Source of the DNA: Oscillospiraceae bacterium
GTDB lineage: Bacteria > Bacillota > Clostridia > Oscillospirales > Oscillospiraceae
NCBI GenBank assembly: GCA_017458065.1
Contig: JAFTGD010000034.1
Coordinates: forward strand, 41,402 to 105,401
DNA: 64,000 bases
Direction: 5' to 3'
Part shown: positions 6,955 through 14,829 of the stretch, piece by piece
Layout of the letters: each line of letters opens with the position of its first letter
Position numbering within the stretch: position 1 is the stretch's first letter
Made by a program: the position numbers and the translations under genes
The notes under the pieces: model-generated
Databases searched by the model: none
Told to the model about the DNA's origin: nothing
Seen by the model: the letters and a program-made list of their open reading frames with translations, nothing else

Positions 6955-8688
6955 TCAGCTCTTCAATGCGGTCTTGTTTTGATACATCCGGTTGTCCGCA
7001 CGCTCGAAGACCTGCGAGACCGTGGTGTCGCTCCCGGCGTCGTAGTCCGACATGCCGACGGCAATCACGACCTTCCCTGTCGCCATGTTCTCCCGGACCT
7101 GATCCTTCATCTGCTGCAGCAGGGCATGGCGGTTGTCATAGTCTCCGCCCTGCGGCACTACCACGAACTCGTCCCCTCCGATGCGGAACACGGGGCTGTG
7201 GGACCAGGTATGGCAGATGAGCTCGGAGGCGCTGCGGATATACGCGTCCCCCTCGATGTGGCCCAGGCCGTCGTTAATAGCCTTCAGACCGTTGACATCG
7301 CAGACGACAATGGAGAAGGGCCTGACGCTGCCCGCTTCGATCTGCTCCTGCAGGGCGTCCTCCGTCTCGGTGTAGGCGGCTTTGTTTTTGACGCCGGTCA
7401 GTCCGTCCCGATAGGCCTTCACGCTGGCCACATGCAGCTTTTCCTGGACCTCGCGCTCCCTCCGCACCTCCTGGTCGATGTTCATGACGCCGATGATCAG
7501 GTGCTTATTGTCATTGGCCCAGATGACCGACATCCTCGCGTACATGATCCCGTCGCCAACGAGCAGACGGTAGGTGTGGGTGATCATGTGCTTGCCCTGC
7601 AGCATCTGCATCATGGTTGGCTTATGCAGCAGACGCAGGACCTCGTCCCGGTCCTCGGGATAGATCACGCGCTTGATGTTGTCGATCGACTCGCGGAAGA
7701 AGTCCTCACCGGACGGCCGCACCTGCAGGCTCTTGTAGACATCCGTAGAGGAGAACTCGGTATAGTGATCCGTGAGCATATCCACATAATAGATCGTGTC
7801 GTACTGGTTGGCGAGGCTCTCCGCGATCTGCGAGAAGACCGCGTTCTCGGCGACCATCCTCTTGATCGCGTTTTCCCGCTGGATCTCGCTGTCGATGTTC
7901 ATCACGGTCATGATCAGGTGCTTCCGGTCGTTGGCCCAGAAGACCGACATGCGGGTGTAGCTGCTGCCCTCCGCCAGCAGAAGCTGATAGGTAAGGGTGA
8001 AGCTGCCGTTCTCTTCCAGCTTCCGGAGCATGGTCTTCTTGTCCAGCGCCTCGAACACGCGCTCCCGGTCCGACGGGTGAACGATCATGCCGACGTTGCG
8101 TTGGGAGGTCCCGAAAAAGTCGCTCCCGACCGGGCTGATGTTGAATTCCTTATACTCTCTTGCAGCGGTGAACTCGATATACTCGTCGGTCTCGGTATCG
8201 ATGTAGTAAATCATCCCGTACTGGTTGGCCAGGCTCTCCGCGATATGGGAGAAGATAAGGCTCCGCTCCGAGATGGTCCTGAGCTCTTCCTGATGCCGGA
8301 CCGTCTCGTCCACGTTCTGCACCCCCAGGACCATGTAGTCGCCCTCCTCGGAGGTGTCGTGGAGGATGCGCATGGCATGGAAGACGGGCTGCCCGTCGAT
8401 CATCAGGCGGTAGATCAGCGAAAAGCCCCCGTTCTCCCGGAGCCGGGAGAGCAGATTCTCTCTGCTGAGCGCTCTGGACACCATATCCCAGTCGTCGTCG
8501 CAGACGACAGCCCGGATGTCCCGCTGGCAGTCGGCGAAAAAGTCGGTCCCAGAGGACTGCAGCTCCAGCTTCTGATAACCCCGGTTGGTGCTGTAGCTCT
8601 CATAGTGATCGTTTTTCAGGTCAATAAAATATACGCTGGTATAATCGATCAGCAGGGCCATGGCGACCCTTGCAATGGTACTGTTCAT
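6955..8688 (-). CDS. diguanylate cyclase with three tandem PAS-like repeats
   Basis: Protein of 577 residues. Three related ~140-residue modules occupy about 15-150, 150-290 and 290-430. Each repeats an I(Y)YID-x-(x)TD(E/H)Y opening, a GxDFF motif and a final VxNID/E segment, as expected for PAS-like sensor folds. A GGDEF domain follows, with DGLTGVKNK and an intact GGDEF at 504-508, so it should make cyclic di-GMP. The allosteric RxxD inhibition site normally just before GGDEF is absent (the region reads HTWSHSPVF). No membrane segment is evident, so it is likely a cytosolic sensor. Monocistronic; ligand unknown. Confidence 0.88.
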   Translation of the reverse strand: MNSTIARVAMALLIDYTSVYFIDLKNDHYESYSTNRGYQKLELQSSGTDFFADCQRDIRAVVCDDDWDMVSRALSRENLLSRLRENGGFSLIYRLMIDGQPVFHAMRILHDTSEEGDYMVLGVQNVDETVRHQEELRTISERSLIFSHIAESLANQYGMIYYIDTETDEYIEFTAAREYKEFNISPVGSDFFGTSQRNVGMIVHPSDRERVFEALDKKTMLRKLEENGSFTLTYQLLLAEGSSYTRMSVFWANDRKHLIMTVMNIDSEIQRENAIKRMVAENAVFSQIAESLANQYDTIYYVDMLTDHYTEFSSTDVYKSLQVRPSGEDFFRESIDNIKRVIYPEDRDEVLRLLHKPTMMQMLQGKHMITHTYRLLVGDGIMYARMSVIWANDNKHLIIGVMNIDQEVRREREVQEKLHVASVKAYRDGLTGVKNKAAYTETEDALQEQIEAGSVRPFSIVVCDVNGLKAINDGLGHIEGDAYIRSASELICHTWSHSPVFRIGGDEFVVVPQGGDYDNRHALLQQMKDQVRENMATGKVVIAVGMSDYDAGSDTTVSQVFERADNRMYQNKTALKS

Positions 8689-8807
8689 CTGCTGCCTGCA
8701 TCCTCCTGCGTGACTTTTTCGATGATCTCATCTGCGGTCATAAGGTGCGCCTCTTGCCCGGGAAACCCGGCAGATTACGACGCGATCATACAATGTTATA
8801 GATTGCC

Positions 8808-8840
8808 CGTTAGATCCTCGCCTCCGGCGAGGATCTAACG
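8808..8840. repeat. perfect 15-bp inverted repeat (hairpin)
   Basis: Arms CGTTAGATCCTCGCC and GGCGAGGATCTAACG with a 3-nt loop. No T-run follows on either strand, so it is not a classical terminator. It lies 120 bp upstream of the diguanylate cyclase start and marks the left border of the AT-richer AbiE islet. The 434-bp gap 8689-9122 otherwise holds only the AbiE promoter. Confidence 0.8.
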
Positions 8841-9078
8841 CATGTTCCGGTCAAGCACTTTGTTTGTCAGCCTATCTTATCACGAACCCTCTGCCTGAGC
8901 AACAAAAAAACAGGCTGAAAACCGGAGATTTTGGCATTTTCGCTCTGTACGCCGATCTTCGGTGGACGAAAGTTGTATAAACGGTTGTAGAACAACAAAT
9001 TGGATTGCGGGCGATTATCGTTCGTCCATAAAAAGTAACAACTCGACTAAAAATATAAAATTCACTCTGTTTGACGCC

Positions 9079-9128
9079 TTGACAGCGCAAGTTTCATCAA
9101 ATATAATAGTTTCACCGAATCGGTGAAA
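9079..9128 (+). promoter_or_regulatory. consensus promoter with palindromic operator (AbiE autoregulation candidate)
   Basis: TTGACA (9079-9084), 17 bp, TATAAT (9102-9107): a perfect consensus promoter. Immediately after the -10 box is the perfect palindrome TTTCACCGAATCGGTGAAA (9110-9128, 9-1-9), covering the transcription start. AbiEi antitoxins repress their own promoters through inverted repeats, so this is the likely binding site. Confidence 0.75.
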
Positions 9129-9140
9129 TGGGTGATTTTA

Positions 9141-10214
9141 ATGAAACACACTTTATCTAAAAAGCAATATGTGCAGTTGGCTATTGACCAATTCTGTAGG
9201 GTGATAAACCAGGTCCCCTTCATTTCTGACACAGAAATCCAGACGAATGATCATCAAAGCTCGTCAAAGAGCCCTGACTTTTCGGTTTATACACATATCC
9301 AACAGCGCGGAGAGACTATCAAATTCAATATTGAAGTCAAATCCAGCGGAGAAAAGCGATTTGCTCGGGCTTTTGCTGATCTTGTTGCAATGCAAAACGC
9401 AAAGTCAAATTGGGTTTTTATGGCTCCCTACATTTCAGCCGAGACAGGAGAATTCCTTAAAGCGCAGAACCTGAACTTTATGGATTTGTCTGGAAACTGC
9501 TACATCTCTGCATGGTATCTTTTTATTTCGGTTTCGGGACAGCCAAATCAATATATCGAAAGAAGAGATAAGAAAGCGTATTTTTCAAAGTCTTCATCCG
9601 GTGCGTCTTCGGTAATACGTACAATGCTAAGCACGCCAACAAAATGGTGGCAGGTAAAGGAGTTAGCCGAAAAATCTGGGAAAGCGATGGGGACAGTATC
9701 TAATGTAAAATCCTATCTGCTTGAACATGACTGGCTTGAAGAAAACAACGGAAAATTCAGAGCCTCCCATATTAAAGATCTCTTACAGGCATGGGCGAAG
9801 GATTATCATTTAAAAGACTCCCTGTCGTACCAATTTTACTCGCTTGATCCTATCCCAGAGATAGAAAAAATGGTGGCGCAGTGGAGCAATTCACATGAAG
9901 GCGCCGCGCAGCTCAGTTCTATTTCTGCCGGCGCTCGATATGCACCGGTAGTACGGTATACAAAAGCCCACCTCTATGTTCAGCCGCAGTATCTTGCTGA
10001 GATTCGGCGAGATTTGAACCTGCAGGAAGTGGAATCCGGCGGAAATGTCATGATTACGATCCCGCATGACCAGACGCCCTATATAGATACACGCATCATA
10101 AACGGCGATCCTATTGTATCCCCGGTCCAAGCGATACTGGATTTGCTTGGAGAATCAAGTCGAGGTGAAGAGGCTGCTGAAGCAATCATATATAAAGAAT
10201 TTGGAGATCAGTAA
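9141..10214 (+). CDS. type IV toxin-antitoxin AbiEi-family antitoxin / repressor
   Basis: Protein of about 357 residues starting MKHTLSKKQY. An in-frame GTG at 9123 lies inside the operator, so the ATG at 9141 is preferred. The N-terminal half contains an IEVKSSG segment resembling an E-x-K restriction-like core. The middle has a winged-helix-like stretch (KWWQVKELAEKSGKAMGTVS...), and the C-terminus ends in a SPVQAILDLLG motif typical of AbiEi proteins, which neutralise the partner nucleotidyltransferase and repress transcription. It precedes the nucleotidyltransferase by 2 bp. Base composition is clearly more AT-rich than the neighbouring genes, suggesting acquisition by transfer. Confidence 0.75.
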   Translation: MKHTLSKKQYVQLAIDQFCRVINQVPFISDTEIQTNDHQSSSKSPDFSVYTHIQQRGETIKFNIEVKSSGEKRFARAFADLVAMQNAKSNWVFMAPYISAETGEFLKAQNLNFMDLSGNCYISAWYLFISVSGQPNQYIERRDKKAYFSKSSSGASSVIRTMLSTPTKWWQVKELAEKSGKAMGTVSNVKSYLLEHDWLEENNGKFRASHIKDLLQAWAKDYHLKDSLSYQFYSLDPIPEIEKMVAQWSNSHEGAAQLSSISAGARYAPVVRYTKAHLYVQPQYLAEIRRDLNLQEVESGGNVMITIPHDQTPYIDTRIINGDPIVSPVQAILDLLGESSRGEEAAEAIIYKEFGDQ

Positions 10215-10216
10215 CG

Positions 10217-11050
10217 ATGATTAGAGATGAAGATCTAAAGCACGCAATAGACTACTCAGAAGGCCAAAAGCAGGCTGCCTACGCGGTTCTCGGTGAAATC
10301 GTCAACATCTTGAATGAATTCGAGGAAGATATTCGAATCATCGGAGGCTAGGTACCGTCTCTCGTTTTCCCGGACGGCGAGCACATTGGATCGATAGACG
10401 TCGATGTGCTTCTGAATCAGGAGAAAATCAAGAAAGCCGAAAGCTATCTTACAATCAAGCGGATACTGTTGAAGAACGGATATCAGAAACACCCCGAAAA
10501 GTTCTTTACCTTTGTAAAAACCGTAATTGTCGATGGTGTCAGATATGATGTTGATGTCGATTTCCTGTCTGGTAAATATGGTGGCGATGGCGGAAATGTC
10601 AGCAAGCATGTTGATGGTATCAAAACACTTCCCGCGACTGGCGGTAATTTTGCGTTTGAATTTCCGGCCTATGACGTTACCATTCAGTACACCAGACCTG
10701 ACGGAGCATTGGACACTGGCCATGTTAAGGTGATTTCTGTTGTCCCGTATCTCGTAATGAAAGCGGCTGCACTTGGCCGGGGAAAGCCAAAAGATGCCTA
10801 TGATATTTACTATACGGTTGACCATTTTGAGGGTGGTGTAAGGGCCTTGGCCGAAGAGTTCAAGCCGTATAAAGATAAGGCCTTGGTAAAAGAGATGACA
10901 CAAAAGCTCAATGAGAAATTTGCGTCCTATCGGCATGCCGGCCCCGTGGACATTGTGTCTTTCCTTTCTATTGACGATGAGGAAGAAAGAGCGCAAATCC
11001 AGCAGGACGCTTTTCAGAAGATCCATTACTTAGTGGGACAACTCCTATAG
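10217..11050 (+). pseudogene. AbiEii-family nucleotidyltransferase toxin interrupted by an amber codon
   Basis: The reading frame starts at the ATG at 10217, two bases after the antitoxin stop, and runs to 11050 (278 codons). Codon 45 (10349-10351) is TAG. The frame is otherwise intact: before it comes ...DIRIIGG, after it VPSLVFPDG...HIGSIDVDVLLN, the GG-W and GS-x-D-x-D nucleotidyltransferase motifs. The amber codon sits where the family has Trp after GG, so one G-to-A change (TGG to TAG) explains it. A GTG at 10406 could restart translation but would lack the GG motif. Either the toxin is dead, the base is a sequencing error, or rare readthrough occurs. C-terminal features (RGKPKDAYDIYY) match the AbiEii fold. 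Confidence 0.8.
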
Positions 11051-11063
11051 AATCTTAATTCGT

Positions 11064-11114
11064 TTGCCCGTCACGCTTTTTTGCGCTATAATGATGTAAA
11101 ATATGATATTTTAC
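11064..11114 (+). promoter_or_regulatory. promoter and palindromic operator of the TetR gene
   Basis: TTGCCC (11064-11069), 17 bp, TATAAT (11087-11092), followed by the perfect palindrome GTAAAATATGATATTTTAC (11096-11114, 9-1-9) over the start region. Probably an autoregulatory TetR operator. Confidence 0.65.
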
Positions 11115-11142
11115 AACTGTTCGTCATGGAGCGTGATAAAAT

Positions 11143-11694
11143 ATGGTGCGTAAAACAACAAAAGAGATCCTTGCCGAATCTTTTATCGAACTTGCGGCAC
11201 AGAAGTCAATCAACAGAATCTCAATTCTTGACATCGTTGAAAACTGTTCTTTGACAAAACCGACTTTTTACAGATATTTCAAGGATAAATATGATCTGAT
11301 CACATGGATCTATATCCGGGAAGCGCAAAAGAATCTGAGCAAGATCGGGAAAAACGGCTATCTGTGGAAAGATACCTTGCTGGACGGTCTGCACTACTAC
11401 GAGGAAAACCGCAAATTCATGTTGAATGCCCTGAAGCACACAAGCGGCAGAGATTCTTTTATCCAGCAGATTAACAGGGTTGATGTGGAATTGATTACCT
11501 CGGAAATTCAAAAAAAGCTGGACGCTGACAGAATCCCTGCGGATCTCAACGCAATGATCCGGATTTACTGTTATGGGACCGGACAGTATCTGTGCGATTG
11601 GCTCATGGACAGCAAACCCGCTTCCTGTGAAAGCGTGGCAACAGTCATGGAAGCCTGTATTCCGGAGCAGCTGAGACCGTTTTTGTGTGAGTGA
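11143..11694 (+). CDS. TetR/AcrR-family transcriptional regulator
   Basis: Protein of 183 residues. The first 50 form a TetR helix-turn-helix (TKEILAESFIELA ... ISILDIVENCSLTKPTFYRYF), followed by a helical ligand domain of the DhaS/YxaF-like C-terminal type. It is preceded by a promoter with a 19-bp palindrome and followed by a long inverted repeat and a terminator, so it forms its own transcription unit. Codon usage is AT-richer than downstream genes, like the adjacent AbiE pair. The target is unknown; self-regulation is likely. Confidence 0.85.
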   Translation: MVRKTTKEILAESFIELAAQKSINRISILDIVENCSLTKPTFYRYFKDKYDLITWIYIREAQKNLSKIGKNGYLWKDTLLDGLHYYEENRKFMLNALKHTSGRDSFIQQINRVDVELITSEIQKKLDADRIPADLNAMIRIYCYGTGQYLCDWLMDSKPASCESVATVMEACIPEQLRPFLCE

Positions 11695-11733
11695 GCATCT
11701 TCAAAGATAAAACCACGGCTTCAAAAGAGGTCA

Positions 11734-11777
11734 GTATAGAATCAGAGTCAGGAATGTTCCTGACTCTGATTCTATAC
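11734..11777. repeat. perfect 21-bp inverted repeat
   Basis: Two 21-nt arms (11734-11754 and 11757-11777) are exact reverse complements around a 2-nt loop. It directly precedes a second, terminator-type hairpin and closes the AT-richer islet on the right. Confidence 0.85.
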
Positions 11778-11809
11778 GGCGGCTTTCGTTTATGAAGCCG
11801 CCTCTTTTT
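11778..11809 (+). terminator. intrinsic terminator between convergent genes
   Basis: Arms GGCGGCTT (11778-11785) and AAGCCGCC (11795-11802), then TCTTTTTCT. Ends the TetR transcript. Confidence 0.75.
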
Positions 11810-11818
11810 CTTTGTCCT

Positions 11819-12457
11819 TTATCTTGTCTCGACCAGGGCTTTTCCCATTGCAAATGCTTTTTTCATTTCCTGCGGGAAGACGGTTTCATGCCGTTTCTGC
11901 TTGGCCTCGCCGTCAAAATACCAGGGCCAGTCCGTCTTGCTGTAGTCCTTGAGCTGCAGCGTGTCACCGCTGATAAGAAGCTGCGTGGGGCCGACAAAGC
12001 GGCTCAGCGTCTGCTGGTAGCTTCGCATAAGGCCGGTAAAATAGGTATCGGGCGCGTTGCTGGTCATAATGAGCAGAACCGGAACAGGATTTGAGTTGCA
12101 GCATGGGACGTCGGCATTGTAAGTCAGATTCTGGAACACCAGGCGCTCATACAGTGCGCGGAAGGAAGCGCTCAGCTCCCCCAAGTAATTGGGAGAACCG
12201 ATGATCAGACCGTCTGATTCCCGGATGGCGTCCAGCACCGGCGTCAGTCCGTCGCGGCAGATGCAATGCCCCTTGTTCTTTTCACGCTTGCAGCCAAAGC
12301 AGGAAATGCAGCCGGTATACTTCTCCAGCCGGACCAGATCAAACTTCTCAACGACCGCCCCGGCGGCTTCGGCGCCCCTGGCGGCCTCGGTTACAAGGGT
12401 GTCGGTATTCCAGCCCTTGCGGGGGCTGGCGTTGACGGCGACGATTCTTTTTTCCAT
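11819..12457 (-). CDS. flavodoxin-fold NADPH-dependent FMN reductase / iron-sulfur flavoprotein
   Basis: Protein of 212 residues with the FMN-reductase fold: VNASPRKGWNTDTL (phosphate-binding loop) at the N-terminus and IIGSPNYLGELSASFRALYERL in the middle. A cluster of cysteines (CISCFGCKREKNKGHCIC, about 50-67) resembles the [4Fe-4S]-binding region of clostridial iron-sulfur flavoproteins, which transfer single electrons and can reduce O2 or peroxide. It lies 13 bp downstream of the EFR1 ferredoxin gene and is the last gene of an ohrR-bcp-EFR1-flavodoxin transcription unit, so a role in oxidative defence is inferred. Confidence 0.85.
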   Translation of the reverse strand: MEKRIVAVNASPRKGWNTDTLVTEAARGAEAAGAVVEKFDLVRLEKYTGCISCFGCKREKNKGHCICRDGLTPVLDAIRESDGLIIGSPNYLGELSASFRALYERLVFQNLTYNADVPCCNSNPVPVLLIMTSNAPDTYFTGLMRSYQQTLSRFVGPTQLLISGDTLQLKDYSKTDWPWYFDGEAKQKRHETVFPQEMKKAFAMGKALVETR

Positions 12458-12470
12458 AGATGGATCCTCC

Positions 12471-13232
12471 TTATTCGTTCGCTCCGATAATATCTTGCAG
12501 CGTCACATGTTCATTGCGAAAGCGAACGCTGTTTGCCTCCCGGCTCAGGTGGATCGCATTTCGGGGACAGTTGTGCAGGCAGGCATAGCAGACCTCGCAG
12601 TGATCGGAGAAAAGAACTCCGTTTTCTGTGACGGTAATGTTATTCGCCGGGCAGACCCGGACGCAGATCCCACAGCGGATGCAGGCGTTGTTGACGATGT
12701 AATGCTGCGCGGTGTCTTTCTTCAGAATGCTCTTTGCCAGTCGGTTGCTGAACATCGCCATCTGAAGTTTCGTCTTTGCTGTGATCACGGCCGGTCTTTG
12801 CCGTCCCGCCGCGATCTCGGCACACAGTCTTTCCAGCTGTCCATCCACATTCTTTTCGGGCAAAGTTCGGATCTGATCGGCCATATCGAAGATCGGCAGA
12901 TAATTGTCTACCATATGCACGGCGTTCACATAGTTGAGCGTCAAGCCTGCCTCCCGCGCTGCCAGTTCCGCATGCGCGAAGGCCGCGCCGCAGCTCATAC
13001 CGAAGGTGTAGACGAAGAAGAAATACTCCGTTTTGATTTTAGCCTTGGTCATGAACTCTCTGACCATCATGGGCATTTCTCCGGCATACACGGGACAGGC
13101 GATGCCCACCGCATCGTCTTCGATCTCGATCGTCTCCTGCCGCATGAGCTTAGGGATTGACAGCAGAGTTCCTCCAATACGCCGGGCTACATCCAGGCAG
13201 TTGCCTGACGCTGTAAAAAAGCAAACGGTCAT
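12471..13232 (-). CDS. EFR1-family flavodoxin-ferredoxin fusion
   Basis: Protein of 253 residues joining an N-terminal flavodoxin-like domain (FFTASGNCLDVA, then GIACPVYAGEMPMMVREF) to a C-terminal pair of [4Fe-4S] clusters (CIRCGICVRVCP and CEVCYACLHNCP). EFR1 proteins are soluble electron shuttles of anaerobes. The gene is 42 bp downstream of bcp and 13 bp upstream of the FMN-reductase gene. In this operon it may feed electrons to the peroxide-reducing enzymes. Family assignment is firm; the partner is inferred. Confidence 0.88.
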   Translation of the reverse strand: MTVCFFTASGNCLDVARRIGGTLLSIPKLMRQETIEIEDDAVGIACPVYAGEMPMMVREFMTKAKIKTEYFFFVYTFGMSCGAAFAHAELAAREAGLTLNYVNAVHMVDNYLPIFDMADQIRTLPEKNVDGQLERLCAEIAAGRQRPAVITAKTKLQMAMFSNRLAKSILKKDTAQHYIVNNACIRCGICVRVCPANNITVTENGVLFSDHCEVCYACLHNCPRNAIHLSREANSVRFRNEHVTLQDIIGANE

Positions 13233-13274
13233 ATTGTGATCCTCCGTTATCTTTTAAAGTACTGTCCTATCCCC

Positions 13275-13727
13275 TTATTCCAATGCTCCCAGCATCTGTT
13301 CGGCGTTTTCCTTCGGCTTGACGCCGCCGAAGGCCTTTACAACGATCCCGTTTTCATCGATTAGATAGGTGGAACGGATCAGGCTTTTGGTCGGCTTTCC
13401 GTCCTTGCTGGGTTTCAGAACGTCGTAGGCCGTAATAACCTCTAATTCCTCATCCGCCAGCAGCGGGAAGGGCAGTCCGTGCTTCTCTTCAAACTGCTTA
13501 TGGGACGCCACACTGTCCTTGCTCACTCCAAGCACCGCCGCGCCCTTTTCCTGAATCTGCGGATAGCGGTCGCGGAAATTGCAGGCCTGGCTGGTGCAGC
13601 CGCCGGTCATGTCCTTCGGGTAAAAATACAGGATGACCTTTTTGCCCCTGTAATCCGACAGGCTGTGCTTTTTCCCGTTCTGATCCGGCAGGGTGAATTC
13701 CGGGGCTTGAACTCCGATTTCCAGCAT
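13275..13727 (-). CDS. bcp: thioredoxin-dependent thiol peroxidase (Bcp / PrxQ)
   Basis: Peroxiredoxin of 150 residues, the normal Bcp length. The peroxidatic cysteine lies in TGGCTSQACNFRD (Cys44) with the resolving Cys49 five residues on, the alpha-2 type Bcp arrangement; APEFTLPDQNGK and the conserved PKD segment precede it. It reduces H2O2 and organic peroxides using thioredoxin. The ATG follows the ohrR stop by 1 bp with the ribosome site inside ohrR's last codons, so the two are co-translated and peroxide control by OhrR is expected. Confidence 0.92.
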   Translation of the reverse strand: MLEIGVQAPEFTLPDQNGKKHSLSDYRGKKVILYFYPKDMTGGCTSQACNFRDRYPQIQEKGAAVLGVSKDSVASHKQFEEKHGLPFPLLADEELEVITAYDVLKPSKDGKPTKSLIRSTYLIDENGIVVKAFGGVKPKENAEQMLGALE

Positions 13728-13728
13728 C

Positions 13729-14193
13729 TTAAATGCCTCCTTCCATTCTTACATCCATTCCTGCAAGCGCACGCTTCAGCAAGTCCCGCAGCAGGAGCAG
13801 CTCATCCTCTGAAAGCGGGATGCAGCCCTGCATCTGCCCAGGGACGTGTGTTGCCTTTTCCTTCAGCTTTTCTCCTTCCTCTGTGAGAGAAAGGAAGAGC
13901 TTTCGCTCGTTGTTATCCGGTCTGGTTCGATGAATATATCCCACTTTATCCAGGCGCTTCAGGAGCGGCGCGAGGGTCCCGGAATTCAGATGGATCTTTC
14001 TTCCCAATTCCCCCTCGGTCATCCCGCCGTGCTCCCAAAGGACCATCATGACCAGATACTGTGTATAGGTCAGATTCAGCGCTTCCAGAGGCTCTCTGTA
14101 TTGCCGCACGACTTCTTTGGCGCAGGCATAGAGGGGAAAGCAGAGCTGATCCTCCAGCCGTGGGCACGCCCCGTGTGTCTGTGTTCCATTCAT
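13729..14193 (-). CDS. ohrR: OhrR-like MarR-family organic-peroxide sensor
   Basis: Protein of 154 residues with the OhrR signature LCFPLYACAKEV near the N-terminus, placing the reactive cysteine at Cys18, and a MarR winged helix (TEGELGRKIHLNSGTLAPLLKRLDKVGYI). Oxidation of that cysteine releases the repressor from its operator. It heads the bcp-EFR1-flavodoxin operon. The two 31-bp operator-like palindromes at 14769-14799 and 16585-16615 are plausible targets. A decayed copy of this gene's 3' end lies at 15936-16038. Confidence 0.88.
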   Translation of the reverse strand: MNGTQTHGACPRLEDQLCFPLYACAKEVVRQYREPLEALNLTYTQYLVMMVLWEHGGMTEGELGRKIHLNSGTLAPLLKRLDKVGYIHRTRPDNNERKLFLSLTEEGEKLKEKATHVPGQMQGCIPLSEDELLLLRDLLKRALAGMDVRMEGGI

Positions 14194-14214
14194 ACTGAGA
14201 TACCGTCTCCTTTT

Positions 14215-14250
14215 GAAAAGAGACTGGCGCGCGTCATGCAGCGTCAGCCT
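14215..14250 (-). terminator. intrinsic terminator of the ferritin-like gene (framework copy A)
   Basis: On the minus strand, arms AGGCTGACGC and GCGCCAGTCT pair with two non-Watson-Crick positions, 10-nt loop, then CTTTTC. A near-copy lies at 16042-16076. Confidence 0.65.
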
Positions 14251-14283
14251 CCGTAAAAAAGATCTTCTTGGTCTGCTCCTTAA

Positions 14284-14745
14284 TTAGCCCATCTGTTCAA
14301 TCAAATAATTCTCGTATCCGATCCTTCCGATGATGCCCATATGCTTTGCCACCCAGGCACGATGCTCGGATTCACATTCGACAAAGCTTTCCACGAGTTT
14401 TCTGGTTATGGAATCATCCGTAAGAGAGGCTGCGACCTTTTCGAGCTCTTCCACACCCTTGAATTCCTTAAAACCGTCGTCCCAGTCCTTCAGGAGATCT
14501 TTGATCTCGCAGAAAATCGGCTGCTCCACACATCCGAACACAGGCTGACCGCCAAGGGCCAGGACCCTTTCCGTGCATTTTTTGGCTTCGTCCAGTTCCT
14601 CTTCCCCTTCCTCTTTGCAGAGATCTGCAAACTTCCCAAAGCCCTGCGCACGGAACGTCGCCTCGTGAATGAAGTCCGCCTGAGAGCTGGAATACCAGGA
14701 AGCTGCGTAATCGTTGAGCATCTTGATCTTTTCTTCGAGTGTCAT
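14284..14745 (-). CDS. ferritin-like (rubrerythrin/bacterioferritin-type) diiron protein
   Basis: Protein of 153 residues starting MTLEEKIKMLNDY; GGGGG precedes this ATG, while the upstream in-frame ATG at 14796 lies in the promoter/operator. It is an all-helical ferritin-like fold with regularly spaced acidic and His residues (FIHEATFRAQGF, EEGEEELDEAKKCTERVLALGGQP, CESEHRAWVAKH). The middle segment resembles bacterioferritin's ERILFLGGQP region. Such proteins oxidise Fe(II) with O2 or peroxide. Its promoter and terminator are near-copies of those of the PNPOx gene at 16097-16498, so both should respond to the same signal. Confidence 0.75.
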   Translation of the reverse strand: MTLEEKIKMLNDYAASWYSSSQADFIHEATFRAQGFGKFADLCKEEGEEELDEAKKCTERVLALGGQPVFGCVEQPIFCEIKDLLKDWDDGFKEFKGVEELEKVAASLTDDSITRKLVESFVECESEHRAWVAKHMGIIGRIGYENYLIEQMG

Positions 14746-14768
14746 GAGTATACCCCCTGATCGTTTTG

Positions 14769-14829
14769 TAGTTGCACGCTTTCTTGTCGTGCGCAACTAC
14801 ATCATAATAGATCAGGACCAGCATGTCGA
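14769..14829 (-). promoter_or_regulatory. promoter with 31-bp palindromic operator (framework copy A)
   Basis: Minus strand TCGACA (14829-14824), 17 bp, TATGAT (14806-14801). Just downstream at 14799-14769 is a dyad: TAGTTGC and GCAACTA outer arms with inner GCACG / CGTGC around CTTTCTTGT. Candidate OhrR (or other redox regulator) site. Confidence 0.65.

Noticed and set aside
6928-8838. 636-codon plus-strand frame over the diguanylate cyclase
   Set aside because: Antisense shadow; the minus-strand protein has GGDEF and repeated sensor modules.
9123-9140. GTG start for the AbiE antitoxin
   Set aside because: It lies inside the 19-bp operator only about 10 nt after the predicted transcription start and lacks a ribosome site.
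10349-10351. TAG read as a coding codon by genome-wide recoding
   Set aside because: A single in-frame TAG at one Trp position in a toxin gene is more simply a nonsense change; nothing else in the window suggests amber suppression.
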